Positions 1-9,190 of a stretch of DNA of 64,000 bases are shown here, piece after piece. Each line of letters opens with the position of its first letter. Within the stretch, counting starts at the first letter, position 1. The stretch covers positions 49,631 through 113,630 of the forward strand of contig CAIYUN010000009.1 in assembly GCA_903929355.1 (NCBI GenBank), in the 5' to 3' direction. The notes under the pieces were generated by a model. That model was not told the origin of the DNA. It searched no databases and saw only the letters and a program-made list of their open reading frames with translations. Source of the stretch: an uncultured Opitutaceae bacterium. Lineage in GTDB: Bacteria; Verrucomicrobiota; Verrucomicrobiia; Opitutales; Opitutaceae. The translations under genes were made by a program, and so were the position numbers.

Positions 1-96
1 AACCGCATCGCCGCCAAGATGCTCACCAAGCTCCGCGTTTTCGCCGGGCCCGAGCACACGCACACGGCCCAGAACCCCGTCCCCGTAGCCATTTGA
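1..96 (+). CDS. rplM: 50S ribosomal protein L13, C-terminal end (partial)
   Basis: The first 31 codons read in frame 1 to a TGA at 94-96 and give the typical L13 tail, with LRVFAGPEHTH near the middle followed by a short proline-rich end. L13 is an early assembly protein of the large subunit. It is cut off by the window edge. Only 9 bases separate it from rpsI, the usual rplM-rpsI pair, so the two are surely co-transcribed. Confidence 0.93.
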   Translation, partial: NRIAAKMLTKLRVFAGPEHTHTAQNPVPVAI

Positions 97-105
97 TTTT
101 GTCCC

Positions 106-504
106 ATGAGCGCTGAAATCTCCATTTTCCTCGGCACCGGCCGCCGCAAGACCTCCACCGCCCGCGTCCGCCTGTTTGCCGGCACCGGCAAGCTCGTGGC
201 CAATGGCCGCGGCTTTGACACCTATTTCTCGCACGAGAACTTCGCCAAGCAGGCCAGCCGCCCGCTGAGCACCGTCGAGCTGCGCGACCAGATTGACGTC
301 CTCGTCAATGTGGCCGGCGGCGGCGTCTCGAGCCAGGCCGGCGCGGTCGCCCACGGCATCGCCCGCGCGCTCCAAAAGATGAATCCCGCCCTGCGCGCCG
401 CCCTCAAGAAGGAGGGCCACATCAAGCGCGACCCGCGCGAAAAAGAGCGCAAGAAGCCCGGCCAGCCCGGCGCCCGCAAACGCTTCCAGTTCTCGAAGCG
501 CTGA
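106..504 (+). CDS. rpsI: 30S ribosomal protein S9
   Basis: The 132-residue protein has the normal length of bacterial S9 and both family signatures: GTGRRKTSTARVRL near residues 10-23 and the invariant C-terminal end ARKRFQFSKR, whose last arginine reaches the P-site tRNA in known ribosomes. The middle GGGVSSQAGAVAHGIARAL is also typical. The start ATG is preceded by TTTTGTCCC and has no Shine-Dalgarno sequence, so translation probably follows on from rplM. A strong terminator lies 25 bases after the stop codon. Confidence 0.98.
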   Translation: MSAEISIFLGTGRRKTSTARVRLFAGTGKLVANGRGFDTYFSHENFAKQASRPLSTVELRDQIDVLVNVAGGGVSSQAGAVAHGIARALQKMNPALRAALKKEGHIKRDPREKERKKPGQPGARKRFQFSKR

Positions 505-528
505 TCCCGGGCCCCGAGTCCACTTTCC

Positions 529-566
529 AGGCCGCCTTCTTGCCGAGGGCGGCCTTTTTGTTTTTT
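529..566 (+). terminator. Intrinsic terminator of rplM-rpsI
   Basis: AGGCCGCC (529-536) pairs perfectly with GGCGGCCT (548-555) around an 11-base loop and is followed by a run of T broken by one G. It ends the ribosomal protein operon. Confidence 0.9.
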
Positions 567-641
567 GCCATCCTCCAAGCCCCCAATTTATTGGCCACAA
601 AGCAGCACAAATGCGTCAGGGGCTACGACAAACATCTCCCG

Positions 642-657
642 CGCGCCTGTAGGCGCG
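642..657. repeat. REP-like palindrome between rpsI and argC
   Basis: CGCGCCTGTAGGCGCG forms a 6-bp stem with a TGTA loop. There is no T-run, so it is not a terminator. The rest of the 505-809 gap holds the rpsI terminator, a short stretch at about 593-617 resembling the CACAAAG-type repeat seen elsewhere in the window, and nothing that codes. Confidence 0.5.
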
Positions 658-809
658 ATGGTCGCTCCCGCCACCACCATGGATTCTTGTGCCTTTTTGC
701 TTGCCGCGCCCTAGCCTTGGCGAAGGCGGGTGGCCAACCTCCGTTTCCGTCATTTCCTCCTCCTGGCTTCTTGGCTTCCCGCTTAAAATCACTTTAATCC
801 CCTCCTCCC

Positions 810-1835
810 ATGAAAATCGGCCTCGTCGGCGCGTCCGGCTACTCGGGCGAAGTCCTCGTCCAGCTCCTCCTCCGCCACCCGCTGGTCACCCTGGCGGCCG
901 TCACTTCGCGCACCCATGTGGGCAAGCCCCTGGCCGCCGTCATCCCCACCGTGCGCGGCCAGGACCGCGGCCTCACGTTCAGCGGCTCCGATGCCGCCGC
1001 GCTCGCCGTCAGCGACATTGATCTGTTCTTCCTCGCCCTGCCCCACGGCACCGCCGCCGCGTTCGCCCGGGCGTTGGTGCCCGCCGGCAAGAAGGTCATC
1101 GACCTCAGCGCCGACTTCCGCATCGCCGACCTGCCCACCTACGAGAAATACTACGGCCCGCACCACGCGCCGGAGCTGCTGCCCTCGGCCCGCTTTGTCC
1201 TGCCCGAGCTGACTCCGCCCGCGTGGAAGACCGAGGCTAAACTGGTCGCCGCGCCCGGCTGCTACCCGACCAGCATCCTGATTCCGCTGGCGCCGCTGCT
1301 CAAGGCGGGGCTGGTCACGCGCGGGCATATTGTGGCCAACGCCTTCAGCGGGGTGAGCGGCGCGGGCCGCAAGGCGGAGGAGATGTATCTCTATGTCGAA
1401 CGCGCCGAGAACGCCAAGGCCTACGGCCTCGTCAAACACCGCCACCTCGCCGAGATTGAGGAGCAGCTCGCCCTGCATTCAGGGTCGCCCGTGGTCATCC
1501 AGTTCAACCCGCATCTGGCCCCGATGCGGCGGGGCATCGCCACGACCATCACCGTCCCGGCCGCGCCCGGTGCGACCATCGGGGCGCTCTATGACACCTG
1601 GCGCACAGCCTACAGCTCGTCGCCCTTTGTGCAGATCCTCCCGTCCGGCGAGACCCCCGACACCGCATCGGTGGTCGGCACCAACCGCATCGACATTTCC
1701 GCTGTCCACGACCCGCGCACGGGCAATTTCGTACTCACCTCGGCCGAGGACAACCTGATGAAGGGCGCCGGCGGCCAGGCCGTGCAGATCATGAATCTCT
1801 GGCTCGGCTTCCCCGAGACTGCCGGCCTGGTGTAG
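810..1835 (+). CDS. argC: N-acetyl-gamma-glutamyl-phosphate reductase
   Basis: ArgC catalyses the NADPH-dependent reduction of N-acetylglutamyl phosphate to the semialdehyde, third step of arginine synthesis, in the cytoplasm. The 341-residue protein begins with the Rossmann motif GLVGASGYSGEVLVQLL (residues 4-20), carries the ALPHG motif near 76-80, and has the catalytic cysteine C151 in APGCYPTS. The stretch HRHLAEIE supplies the conserved substrate-binding histidine. The start ATG follows CTCCTCCC with no Shine-Dalgarno sequence. It stands alone: no other arg gene is adjacent, although argS lies in the same window at 33153. Confidence 0.97.
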   Translation: MKIGLVGASGYSGEVLVQLLLRHPLVTLAAVTSRTHVGKPLAAVIPTVRGQDRGLTFSGSDAAALAVSDIDLFFLALPHGTAAAFARALVPAGKKVIDLSADFRIADLPTYEKYYGPHHAPELLPSARFVLPELTPPAWKTEAKLVAAPGCYPTSILIPLAPLLKAGLVTRGHIVANAFSGVSGAGRKAEEMYLYVERAENAKAYGLVKHRHLAEIEEQLALHSGSPVVIQFNPHLAPMRRGIATTITVPAAPGATIGALYDTWRTAYSSSPFVQILPSGETPDTASVVGTNRIDISAVHDPRTGNFVLTSAEDNLMKGAGGQAVQIMNLWLGFPETAGLV

Positions 1836-1939
1836 CCAGCTAGCGTCTGCCAGTGTGGAACGCGACCTCCTGGGGCGTTCGGGCGCGTAAGGAATCAGAC
1901 TTCGCCCGCCACGTTTCGACAGGCACCGCGCCTCCCCCA

Positions 1940-2926
1940 TCAGCCCAATATCTCCGCGCTGGCGATCGGGTAATCGATGAAGGTCGTCTGCACTGCCGCG
2001 TGGATGTCGGCGATTTTCTGCTGAATGTCGTCCAAGTACTGGTGGAGTCCGCCACCGATCACCGCGGCGGTGTCGGTTTGCTCCAGCTCCTGGCGGAGCG
2101 CGGCGGCCAGGTCGCTGGCCGGGTTGGCATGGAGGTGCGGCGCGGCGGCGGCGATGCGCGTGAGGGTGTGCCCCGCCTCGGTGATCGAATACAGGATGCT
2201 GCGGGGGAACAGTTCGTCGCGCAGCAGATAGTCCACCACGCGCTCCAGGTTCAGCTGGCCGCGGCGGCTCCGGCGGAACGCCTCGAAGCCCGAGCAGGAG
2301 CGCAGCACCGAGGCCCATTGCACCATGTCGAGCGCGGCCCCGACCTCCCGCACGTCGGGCAGGAGCATGTAATATTTCACGTCGAGGATGCGCGAGACGT
2401 TGTCCGCCCGCTCCAGGTGCCGGCCGAGCTCGAAAAACCACCACGCGTCGCCACGGGGGAGCATCGAGGCCGCCACCCCGTAGAAGAGCTGGATGCGCGC
2501 CTTCACCCGGTTGAGGTATTCGGCCGACCCCGTCTGCGCATACACCGTGAAATCGTCCTCGTTCAGCTTCAGGAAAAAGGTGTTCAGCGTCTCCCAGACC
2601 TCGCTGGCGAGCAGGTCGCGGATGCAGCGGGCGTTCTCGCGGGCCTGGCTCACGCACGAGATGATCGAGCTGGAGTTGCGGCGGTCGAAGAGCATGTATT
2701 CGACGACGGCGCGCTCGCTGGCGGTGTCGCCGTAAAACTCGTGAAACTGCTGCTCGCTGCCGGAAACGAAGACAAGCGGCTCCCAGGAGCGCGGGTCGTC
2801 GGCCGCCTGGCGCGACTGGAGGTCGAGGACGAGCTGGGCGTTCACGTCCACGATGCGCGCCGTGTTCTCGGCCCGCTCCAACTGCCGGGCCATCCAGTAA
2901 ATGAGGTTAGCAACGCGGGAAAGCAT
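1940..2926 (-). CDS. Alpha-E domain protein (DUF403)
   Basis: This 328-residue protein opens with MLSRVANLIYWMARQLERAENTAR, the signature start of the all-helical alpha-E family (DUF403), and repeats the ARxLERADNVSRILD motif near residues 170-185. Family members are encoded next to circularly permuted ATP-grasp enzymes, often with a transglutaminase-like gene, and are proposed to act in an uncharacterised amide- or peptide-forming modification. Here the partner lies immediately upstream, with only 3 bases between its stop and this start. No transglutaminase or protease partner is nearby, so the module is reduced to two genes. Confidence 0.88.
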   Translation of the reverse strand: MLSRVANLIYWMARQLERAENTARIVDVNAQLVLDLQSRQAADDPRSWEPLVFVSGSEQQFHEFYGDTASERAVVEYMLFDRRNSSSIISCVSQARENARCIRDLLASEVWETLNTFFLKLNEDDFTVYAQTGSAEYLNRVKARIQLFYGVAASMLPRGDAWWFFELGRHLERADNVSRILDVKYYMLLPDVREVGAALDMVQWASVLRSCSGFEAFRRSRRGQLNLERVVDYLLRDELFPRSILYSITEAGHTLTRIAAAAPHLHANPASDLAAALRQELEQTDTAAVIGGGLHQYLDDIQQKIADIHAAVQTTFIDYPIASAEILG

Positions 2927-2929
2927 GGT

Positions 2930-4429
2930 TTAAACGATGATTTTTTCCTGGGACTGGTGGAACGGGAGCGGCGGCACGGTGAGGTCGTCACTGCTGAGCA
3001 CCCAGGTGTCCTTCGATCCGCCGCCCTGGGAGGAGTTCACCACCAGCGAGCCCTTGCGCAGCGCCACGCGAGTGAGGCCGCCGGGCATGATCTTGATCGT
3101 CTCGCCGTTGAGGATGTAGGGTCGCAGGTCGATGTGCCGCCCCTCAATGGCATCGCCGCACACGGCGGGGCAGCGCGAGAGCCCGATGGTGGGCTGGGCG
3201 ACAAAGTTGCGCGGGTTGGCGATGATCTTGGCGCGAAACTCCTCAATCTGGGCCTGCGTCGAGTGCGGGCCCACCAGCATGCCGTAGCCGCCGGCCTCGT
3301 TCACACTCTTCACCACCAGTTTCGGGAGGTTGGCCAGGATGTGGCTGAGATCCTTCGGGTCGGACGAGAGAAAGGTCTCCACGTTCGGGAGGATGGCGTC
3401 CTCGCCGAGGTAGAATTTGATCATCCGCGGGACGTAGTAATACATCGCCTTGTCGTCGGCGACCCCCGTGCCGATGGGGTTGCAGAGGGCCACATTGCCC
3501 TTGCGGTAGGCGTTCACGAGACCCGGCACGCCGAGCAGCGAGTCCTCGCGGAACACCGTCGGGTCGAGAAAGTCATCGTCAATGCGGCGGTAGATCACAT
3601 GGACGGGCGCGAGCCCTCCCGTGCGGCGCATGTAGACCTTGTCGTTCTCCACCACCAGGTCGCCGCCCTCGACGATCTCGATGCCCATCTGGCGCGCAAG
3701 GAAGCTGTGCTCAAAGTAGGCCGAATTGAACACCCCGGGCGTGAGCAGCACCACCGTGGGCTCCGGCACATGCTCGGGAGCCAGATGCAGTAGGAGGGCG
3801 AGCAGATCCGACGGGTAGGTCTCGACCGGCCGCACGCGGTAGTCGCGGATGAGGTTGGGGAACACCCGTTTCATCACCTGCCGGTCTTCCAGCACATAGC
3901 TCACCCCGGACGGCGTGCGGAGATTGTCCTCCAGCACCCGGTAGGCTCCGGCCTCGTCGCGGATCAGGTCGGTGCCGTTGATGTGGACAAACAGCCCACG
4001 CGGCATGGCGAAGCCCACCATCTCGCGCCGGAAATGCTTGGAAGTCTCGACCATCTCGCGCGGCACGATGCCCTCCTTGAGAATCCGCTGCTCCCCGTAG
4101 ATGTCCGCCAGAAAATGGTTCAGCGCCGCCATGCGCTGGGTGAGGCCTTTTTCGAGGTGCGCCCACTCATGGGCGGGCACGATGCGCGGCAACAGGTCAA
4201 ACGGGAAGATCTTCTCCGTGCCCCGGTTGTCGGAGTAGACCGTGAACGTCACCCCGCGGTTCACAAATGTCTGGTCGGCGGTGTGCTGGCGCGCGAGCAG
4301 TTCCGTCATGCCGTCGAGCTGGTTGAACCGCTCAAACAGCCGCTCGTAATGCCGGCGCGGCACCCCCGGCGAGGCAAACATCTCGTCGTAGAAGCGCCCG
4401 TGCTCGTAGTTGGCAAAGAGGTCAGACAT
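2930..4429 (-). CDS. Circularly permuted type 2 ATP-grasp protein
   Basis: From the ATG at 4429 the protein has 499 residues and starts [18 protein letters not shown], the usual beginning of this family; an in-frame TTG at 4456 would add nine unlike residues and is rejected. Recognisable blocks are [67 protein letters not shown] and [17 protein letters not shown]. The family (DUF404/DUF407) is predicted to form amide bonds at the expense of ATP, substrate unknown. It precedes the alpha-E gene in a two-gene operon on the minus strand. Confidence 0.9.
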   Translation of the reverse strand: MSDLFANYEHGRFYDEMFASPGVPRRHYERLFERFNQLDGMTELLARQHTADQTFVNRGVTFTVYSDNRGTEKIFPFDLLPRIVPAHEWAHLEKGLTQRMAALNHFLADIYGEQRILKEGIVPREMVETSKHFRREMVGFAMPRGLFVHINGTDLIRDEAGAYRVLEDNLRTPSGVSYVLEDRQVMKRVFPNLIRDYRVRPVETYPSDLLALLLHLAPEHVPEPTVVLLTPGVFNSAYFEHSFLARQMGIEIVEGGDLVVENDKVYMRRTGGLAPVHVIYRRIDDDFLDPTVFREDSLLGVPGLVNAYRKGNVALCNPIGTGVADDKAMYYYVPRMIKFYLGEDAILPNVETFLSSDPKDLSHILANLPKLVVKSVNEAGGYGMLVGPHSTQAQIEEFRAKIIANPRNFVAQPTIGLSRCPAVCGDAIEGRHIDLRPYILNGETIKIMPGGLTRVALRKGSLVVNSSQGGGSKDTWVLSSDDLTVPPLPFHQSQEKIIV

Positions 4430-4492
4430 GAGGAGGAAGAAATGACCAATGATCAAAACCCAATGTGGCTGATGACGTGAATTGGCCCTTCG

Positions 4493-4545
4493 GGTAGGGA
4501 CGCCACTCCGTGAGTCCTCGGACGGCTCGAAGAGCCGTCCCTACC
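4493..4545. repeat. REP-like element with nested hairpins
   Basis: GGTAGGGACG (4493-4502) can pair with CGTCCCTACC (4536-4545). Inside, GGACGGCTC-GAA-GAGCCGTCC (4520-4540) is a perfect 9-bp hairpin and ACTC-CGT-GAGT (4505-4515) a smaller one. The inner and outer stems share bases and so compete. It lies in the gap between two minus-strand genes and looks like an extragenic palindrome, not a terminator. Confidence 0.6.
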
Positions 4546-4631
4546 TGGCCAACCCAAGGGCGGAATCGCCCCGGAAACATGGGTTTTCGCATTTCAGAAT
4601 TCATTGGGATTGGGGCATTGTTCATTAACCC

Positions 4632-5117
4632 TCATTTCGCCGGCGCAGCCACGCTGGCGGCGGGCTTGGTCCACAAGTAGCTCTGCTCGCTGGCGAGGAC
4701 CGTGCCGTCGAGCCCGATCACGGCGAGGTGCCAGGCCAGCGGCCGGGTCTTTTCCCCGGGCCAGTCCTGCCCGGTCAGCCCGGCGAGCGTGACGTGGGTG
4801 CCGGCGGGCAGGTCGGCGGGGAAAATGGCGGTGCGCGGCTGCTCCATTCCGGGCAACAGCACCTGCAGTTCGATCCTCGCGCCGGTCACGGCGACACCCG
4901 TCTTGGTGCGCACCGTGAAGTAATAGCCGGTGCGCTCCGCCGGCTGCGAGCGCCAGATGGTCTGGCCGTCGGTGTTCTCCCGGCCGGTGAGGAACTCGCT
5001 GATGCCCGCAAACGTCTCCGCCGCACGCCACTCCGGCCACACCCGGACGAGCGTGAGGTCGGCGGCGCGGAGCGCGGGGGAAAGGGCGAGCAGGGTGAGA
5101 AGAAGGAAGGGTCGCAT
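4632..5117 (-). CDS. Small exported protein of unknown function
   Basis: The 161 residues start with a clear signal peptide (MRPFLLLTLLALSPALRA, cleavage expected near residue 18). The mature part is a compact, mostly beta-rich sequence with WPEWRAAETFAGISEFLTG near its start and a repeated pattern of Thr-Val-Leu strands, perhaps one immunoglobulin-like fold. I do not recognise the family. It has a normal base composition and lies alone between the ATP-grasp gene and another exported protein. Confidence 0.7.
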   Translation of the reverse strand: MRPFLLLTLLALSPALRAADLTLVRVWPEWRAAETFAGISEFLTGRENTDGQTIWRSQPAERTGYYFTVRTKTGVAVTGARIELQVLLPGMEQPRTAIFPADLPAGTHVTLAGLTGQDWPGEKTRPLAWHLAVIGLDGTVLASEQSYLWTKPAASVAAPAK

Positions 5118-5269
5118 GGGTCAAACATGGGCCGCGCGCCACCGCACGACAAGCGCCTTGATCGCAGATTGTGTGCCAATCCGCGCTTGAGATTCCATGG
5201 GGTGGAGCGCCTTGACCTCAAGACGCTTTGCGCCCAGGCAGCGCGTTGGGGTCAACGCGCTCCACCCGC

Positions 5270-5917
5270 TCAACGCCGGCCCCGGCCGCCAAAACCGATC
5301 CCGATGCCCAACCGGATACCCCCGAAAGGATAGAGGTAAGGATAAGGCGAGGCATACCGATAAGGCGAACCGTAATCGTAATACGTTGCCGCAGGATACG
5401 AGTAGGTCGGGTAATAATAGGTGGTGGTCGGATAGGCGTAATAGGTGGGCGGTGGGGGCGGCATCGGGACAGCGGCTTCCGGCGGCGGGGGGGCCGGGAG
5501 GATGTTCGCGGTCGGAACTTGGGCCGGGCTCGGTGCCGCCGGAACCGGGGGAGTCGAGGCAACCCCATTCGCTGCCAGTTGCGCATACGCCACACTGGTG
5601 ACGGCACCCGTGGCATTCCGATAAAACGCTGCCACCTGGCCGCTCACGACCTCCACCCGCTCAAGGATCGAGCCCTCCGGGACGGTGGCCGCGAGTTGCT
5701 CCACGCTGGGCAGGCGCTGGACGTAAATCACCTTGTCGTAGCCCGCCATAGCCGTTTGGGCAACCGGGGCGGCCGCAGCCGGGATTGAAGGCGTGGCGGC
5801 CGCAGGGGCCGACGGCGGGGCACTGGTTGGCGCGAGCGTCTGGCCGCATAAGCCCGGCGCAAACGCGGAGAGGACACCCAGCAGGGTTCCGGTGGCGATG
5901 GCGTGAATGGTTTTCAT
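5270..5917 (-). CDS. Exported Ala/Pro-rich protein with Tyr-rich tail
   Basis: A 215-residue protein with a signal peptide (residues 1 to about 25, ending LCGQ), an Ala/Pro-rich spacer (27-52), a small folded block (about 58-115, with YDKVIYVQRLPSVEQLAA), a second Pro-rich spacer, and a C-terminal stretch of about 55 residues in which roughly every second or third residue is tyrosine, ending in GGIRLGIGIGFGGRGRR. The layout suggests a surface or cell-envelope protein. No family is recognised and no function is claimed. The start ATG at 5917 is followed by a Lys and a hydrophobic core as expected for export. Confidence 0.72.
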   Translation of the reverse strand: MKTIHAIATGTLLGVLSAFAPGLCGQTLAPTSAPPSAPAAATPSIPAAAAPVAQTAMAGYDKVIYVQRLPSVEQLAATVPEGSILERVEVVSGQVAAFYRNATGAVTSVAYAQLAANGVASTPPVPAAPSPAQVPTANILPAPPPPEAAVPMPPPPPTYYAYPTTTYYYPTYSYPAATYYDYGSPYRYASPYPYLYPFGGIRLGIGIGFGGRGRR

Positions 5918-6124
5918 GATGATGGGTGGGTTGAAAGATTTTCCAGGTTCAGCGGGCGATTGGAACCGTTTGAATATAGCCCACTCGGCCTCATTTCGAC
6001 ACCTATATCCTCCAATTCGTTCCGTAAAACTTGCCGGTTGCGCCCATCAGGCTGTAGCCGGCCTCGCTGACGCCTGGTCCGGACTTTTGTTGCCGCCCGA
6101 GATTGGAAGCCTGCTGGCAGGAGA

Positions 6125-6159
6125 AACCAAGAACCCCGAACCAAAATCCAAGAACTCCC
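6125..6159 (+). repeat. 7-base repeat array, AACCAAG family
   Basis: Five consecutive 7-base units: AACCAAG, AACCCCG, AACCAAA, ATCCAAG, AACTCCC. The same family recurs at 22934-22968, where it also ends in an AACTCC unit. The array is in the 330-base gap 5918-6247 before the glycosidase gene; the rest of that gap shows no gene. Confidence 0.75.
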
Positions 6160-6247
6160 CCTCCCCTTTGGTCTTGCGGACAACTGGATAATCCCGCGAC
6201 GATGCACCGCCCCTCCCTCCTTCCCCGAGGGCCGTCTCCCCCATCCC

Positions 6248-9100
6248 ATGAAATCCTGCTTCCGTCTCCCCGCCTTCAGTCTTGTGGCCGCGCTGGCTGT
6301 TTCCGCCGCCGCCGTTTTTGCCGCCGACGGCGATCCGCTTGCCGCCCTCAAAAAGAGTTTCAACGAACCGCCCGCCGAGGCCCGGCCGACCGTCCGCTGG
6401 TGGTGGTTCGGCCCCGCAGTCGTCAAGTCGCAGCTCGAACACGAGATGAACATGATGAAGGAGGGCGGCATCGGCGGCTTTGAGGTGCAACCCACCTACC
6501 CGCTCGCGCTCGACGGCCAGTATCCGGATCTCAAGAATCTCAAATTCCTCTCGCCCGAATTTTTCTCGATGCTGGGTTTCACCGCCGACAAGGCCAAGGA
6601 GCTCGGCCTGCGCATGGATCTGACCCTGGGCAGCGGCTGGCCCTATGGCGGCCCGATGTTCACCCGCGAGGAGGCGGCCCAGTCCATCGCGCAGGGCGGC
6701 ACGGTCCAGCTCACGCCGGGCCAGACCAGCGTGCCCGCGCCGGCGGGCGGAGCCGGCGGCAGGGGCGGCCGCGGGGGTCGCGCTGGCGGAGGGGGTGGAG
6801 CTCCCGTTGCCGCGCTGCTCGGCCCCATCAAGGACGCCGCGCCCGGCGCCAGCCCTTATCTCCCCCTGGTGGTCACCAACGGGGCGGCCCAGTTGCCCGC
6901 CAACCTGCACGGCGCGACCCAGGTCACTTTTTACTCCTACGCCCAAGCCGGCCTCATGCAGGTCAAGCGGCCCGCCTATGGCGCCGAGGGCTTCATCATC
7001 GATCACTACAGCCCCGAATCGGTTTCCAAGTTCATCAAGGAAATTGCCGAACCCGAGATCAACGCGATGGGGGCCAACAACCCTCCCTACACCATTTTCT
7101 GTGACAGCCTCGAGATCAACGGCGAGGGCTGGACCCCCAACTTCCTGAACGATTTCAAGCGCCTGCGTGGCTACGATCTCGCCCCGCTGCTGCCGGCCTT
7201 GTTCGATCCGGCTTTCCCCAAGGCGGCGGCGATTCGCGCCGACTACGGCCGGACCGTCGGCCAGGTGTTCAACGAGGTGTTTGTGGACGCCTTCACCAAG
7301 CTCGCCAAGGATCACAGCTCCCGCTTCCGCATCCAAGCCTACGGCACGCCGCTGACCACGCTGTCCACCTACGCCCATGCCGATGTGGATGAGGGCGAGA
7401 ATTACAACTGGAAGGCCTTTTCCGGCACCCGTTGGGCGTCCTCCGCCAGCCACCTGCTCGGCCGGCCGGTCACCAGCGCCGAGTCCTTCACCTGGCTGCA
7501 CTCGCCGGTGTTCATGGCCGCGCCGATGGACATCAAGGCCGAGCTGAACCTGCAGCTGCTCAACGGCGTCAACCAAGTCCTCTTTCACGGCTGGCCCTAC
7601 ACCGCACCCGGCGTCGAATACCCCGGCTGGCGCTTCTACGCCGCCGCCGTGTTCGATGACAAGAATCCTTGGTGGCTGGTGATGCCCGATGTCACCCGTT
7701 ACCTGACCCGGCTCTGCTATGTCCTTCGCCAGGGCACGCCGGCCAATGATGTTGCGCTTTACCTGCCCGAGGAGGATGCCCTCACCGAGGTCAGTCCCAG
7801 CAACCTGCAATTGGCCGGGGCCAGCGCCGGGCTGCTCTTTAACACGGTGAGCCGTTACCTGCCTCCCATCTTGGAGGCCGGCTACAATCTGGATTTCATG
7901 GACGACGGACTCATCGCCCAGCGCGCCCAGGCCGCCGGTGGCAAACTGACCTTTGGCAGCGTCGGCTACAAGGTCGTGATCCTGCCCGCCGTCAGCCGTA
8001 TCCCGCTGGCCACGCTGCAAAAGCTGGCGGATTTCGCCGACCAGGGCGGCATCCTCATCGCCGTCGGTTTCCCACCCAATCAGGCCCCCGGCTACCTCGC
8101 CACCGGCCCCGAGCACAAGGCCGTGCAGGATCTCGTCCAGCGTCTGTTCGTCGGTCCCAACGCCAAGGGAGTTGTGGTCCCCCAGGCCCAGCTGGCCGCC
8201 ACCTTGACCGCCAAACTGCATCCCGATGTGGGCTTGGCACCGGCCCATCCCGAGGTGGGTTTCGTGCACCGCCACACCGATGCCGGCGAGGTCTATTTCC
8301 TCGCCAACACGTCCAATCAGCCGGTGGCGAGCACCGGCACCTTCCGGACCGATGGTCTCCAACCCCAGTGGTGGGACCCGGTCACCGGCCATATCACGGC
8401 TGCGACCGTGACCGGGCACGGCGAGGGCACGACCTCGGTCGCGTTCAGCCTGCCGGCCTACGGCGCGCAGGTGCTGGTCTTCACCGGCGAGACCTTGCCC
8501 GCGGTTCCCGCGGCCGGCGGGGCCCCGACCGCGCCCATTGATCTGAGCAAGGACTGGGATGTGAGCTTCAAGAACGCCTCGCCCGAATCCGACCCGGCGC
8601 CGCGGCATTTCGCGACCCTGCATGATTGGAGCACCGACGCCGGTCTAAAATATTTTTCCGGCACCGCCACCTATGTGAAAAAGTTCGACGTGCCGGCGAC
8701 CTACGCCCCGGGGCGGGTCGCGTTGAGCCTTGGCGCGGGCCATGCCGCCCAGGTGGTCGGCGGCCAGGGCATGCGGGCGGAGTTTCAGGGGCCGGTCGGG
8801 GACGCGGCGGTGGTGTTTGTCAACGGCCACCGGGCCGGCGCGCTCTGGTGCCCGCCGTATCGCGTGGATGTGACCGGCCTGCTCCAACCCGGGACCAACA
8901 CCATCAGCATCCAAGTGGCCAACCGGGCCGTGAATTTCATGTCGGACCAGGCAAATCACCCGTTGCCGGACTACCGGGCCCTGAACGCCGACCGGACCTA
9001 CGGCGGCAACCGCTTCGCCGCCCAGGACATGAACCGGATCCAGCCGCAGCCCTCGGGATTGCTCGAGACCGTGCAGCTCGTCGCCGAAAGCGCGCCGTGA
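6248..9100 (+). CDS. Secreted glycoside hydrolase, GH106 (alpha-L-rhamnosidase)-like
   Basis: A 950-residue protein with a signal peptide ending in AVFAA (about residue 26). The mature protein opens with RPTVRWWWFGPAVVKSQL (46-63), a signature of GH106-type alpha-L-rhamnosidases, followed by MMKEGGIGGFEVQP and the barrel block DLTLGSGWPYGGP (124-136). Downstream blocks TIFCDSLEINGEGWTPNF and VDEGENYNWK hold likely catalytic acidic residues. The last 200 residues look like a galactose-binding beta-sandwich (FVNGHRAGALWCPPYRVDVTGLLQPGTN). A Gly/Arg stretch at 167-184 is an unusual insertion in the barrel. It probably cleaves rhamnose from plant or algal polysaccharides outside the cytoplasm; the exact sugar is inferred from family only. 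Confidence 0.85.
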   Translation: MKSCFRLPAFSLVAALAVSAAAVFAADGDPLAALKKSFNEPPAEARPTVRWWWFGPAVVKSQLEHEMNMMKEGGIGGFEVQPTYPLALDGQYPDLKNLKFLSPEFFSMLGFTADKAKELGLRMDLTLGSGWPYGGPMFTREEAAQSIAQGGTVQLTPGQTSVPAPAGGAGGRGGRGGRAGGGGGAPVAALLGPIKDAAPGASPYLPLVVTNGAAQLPANLHGATQVTFYSYAQAGLMQVKRPAYGAEGFIIDHYSPESVSKFIKEIAEPEINAMGANNPPYTIFCDSLEINGEGWTPNFLNDFKRLRGYDLAPLLPALFDPAFPKAAAIRADYGRTVGQVFNEVFVDAFTKLAKDHSSRFRIQAYGTPLTTLSTYAHADVDEGENYNWKAFSGTRWASSASHLLGRPVTSAESFTWLHSPVFMAAPMDIKAELNLQLLNGVNQVLFHGWPYTAPGVEYPGWRFYAAAVFDDKNPWWLVMPDVTRYLTRLCYVLRQGTPANDVALYLPEEDALTEVSPSNLQLAGASAGLLFNTVSRYLPPILEAGYNLDFMDDGLIAQRAQAAGGKLTFGSVGYKVVILPAVSRIPLATLQKLADFADQGGILIAVGFPPNQAPGYLATGPEHKAVQDLVQRLFVGPNAKGVVVPQAQLAATLTAKLHPDVGLAPAHPEVGFVHRHTDAGEVYFLANTSNQPVASTGTFRTDGLQPQWWDPVTGHITAATVTGHGEGTTSVAFSLPAYGAQVLVFTGETLPAVPAAGGAPTAPIDLSKDWDVSFKNASPESDPAPRHFATLHDWSTDAGLKYFSGTATYVKKFDVPATYAPGRVALSLGAGHAAQVVGGQGMRAEFQGPVGDAAVVFVNGHRAGALWCPPYRVDVTGLLQPGTNTISIQVANRAVNFMSDQANHPLPDYRALNADRTYGGNRFAAQDMNRIQPQPSGLLETVQLVAESAP

Positions 9101-9128
9101 GTGGGGGCGCGGCCGGCGCCTGCTCAAA

Positions 9129-9157
9129 TGGAGGAACCCGCTTGCAGGCGAGCTCCA
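9129..9157. repeat. REP-like hairpin after the GH106 gene
   Basis: TGGAG (9129-9133) and CTCCA (9153-9157) flank an inner stem GCTTGC-AG-GCGAGC with one G-T pair. No T-run follows. It lies between the glycosidase stop and the next start and may stabilise or end the transcript, but looks like an extragenic palindrome. Confidence 0.45.
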
Positions 9158-9190
9158 GCTTCTTTCCCCTCGCCTTCTGCACCATCCCGC

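Noticed and set aside
1853..3793. A 646-codon plus-strand frame
   Set aside because: It is antisense to the alpha-E and ATP-grasp genes, both recognised by several family motifs.
4430..4456. TTG start at 4456 for the ATP-grasp gene
   Set aside because: The family begins with [15 protein letters not shown] sequence at the ATG at 4429; the nine extra residues have no counterpart.
6047..8623. An 858-codon minus-strand frame opposite the GH106 gene
   Set aside because: It is an antisense shadow caused by high GC at third codon positions. Its composition (Gly, Arg, Gln, Val) is unlike a folded protein and the plus strand encodes a clear glycosidase.
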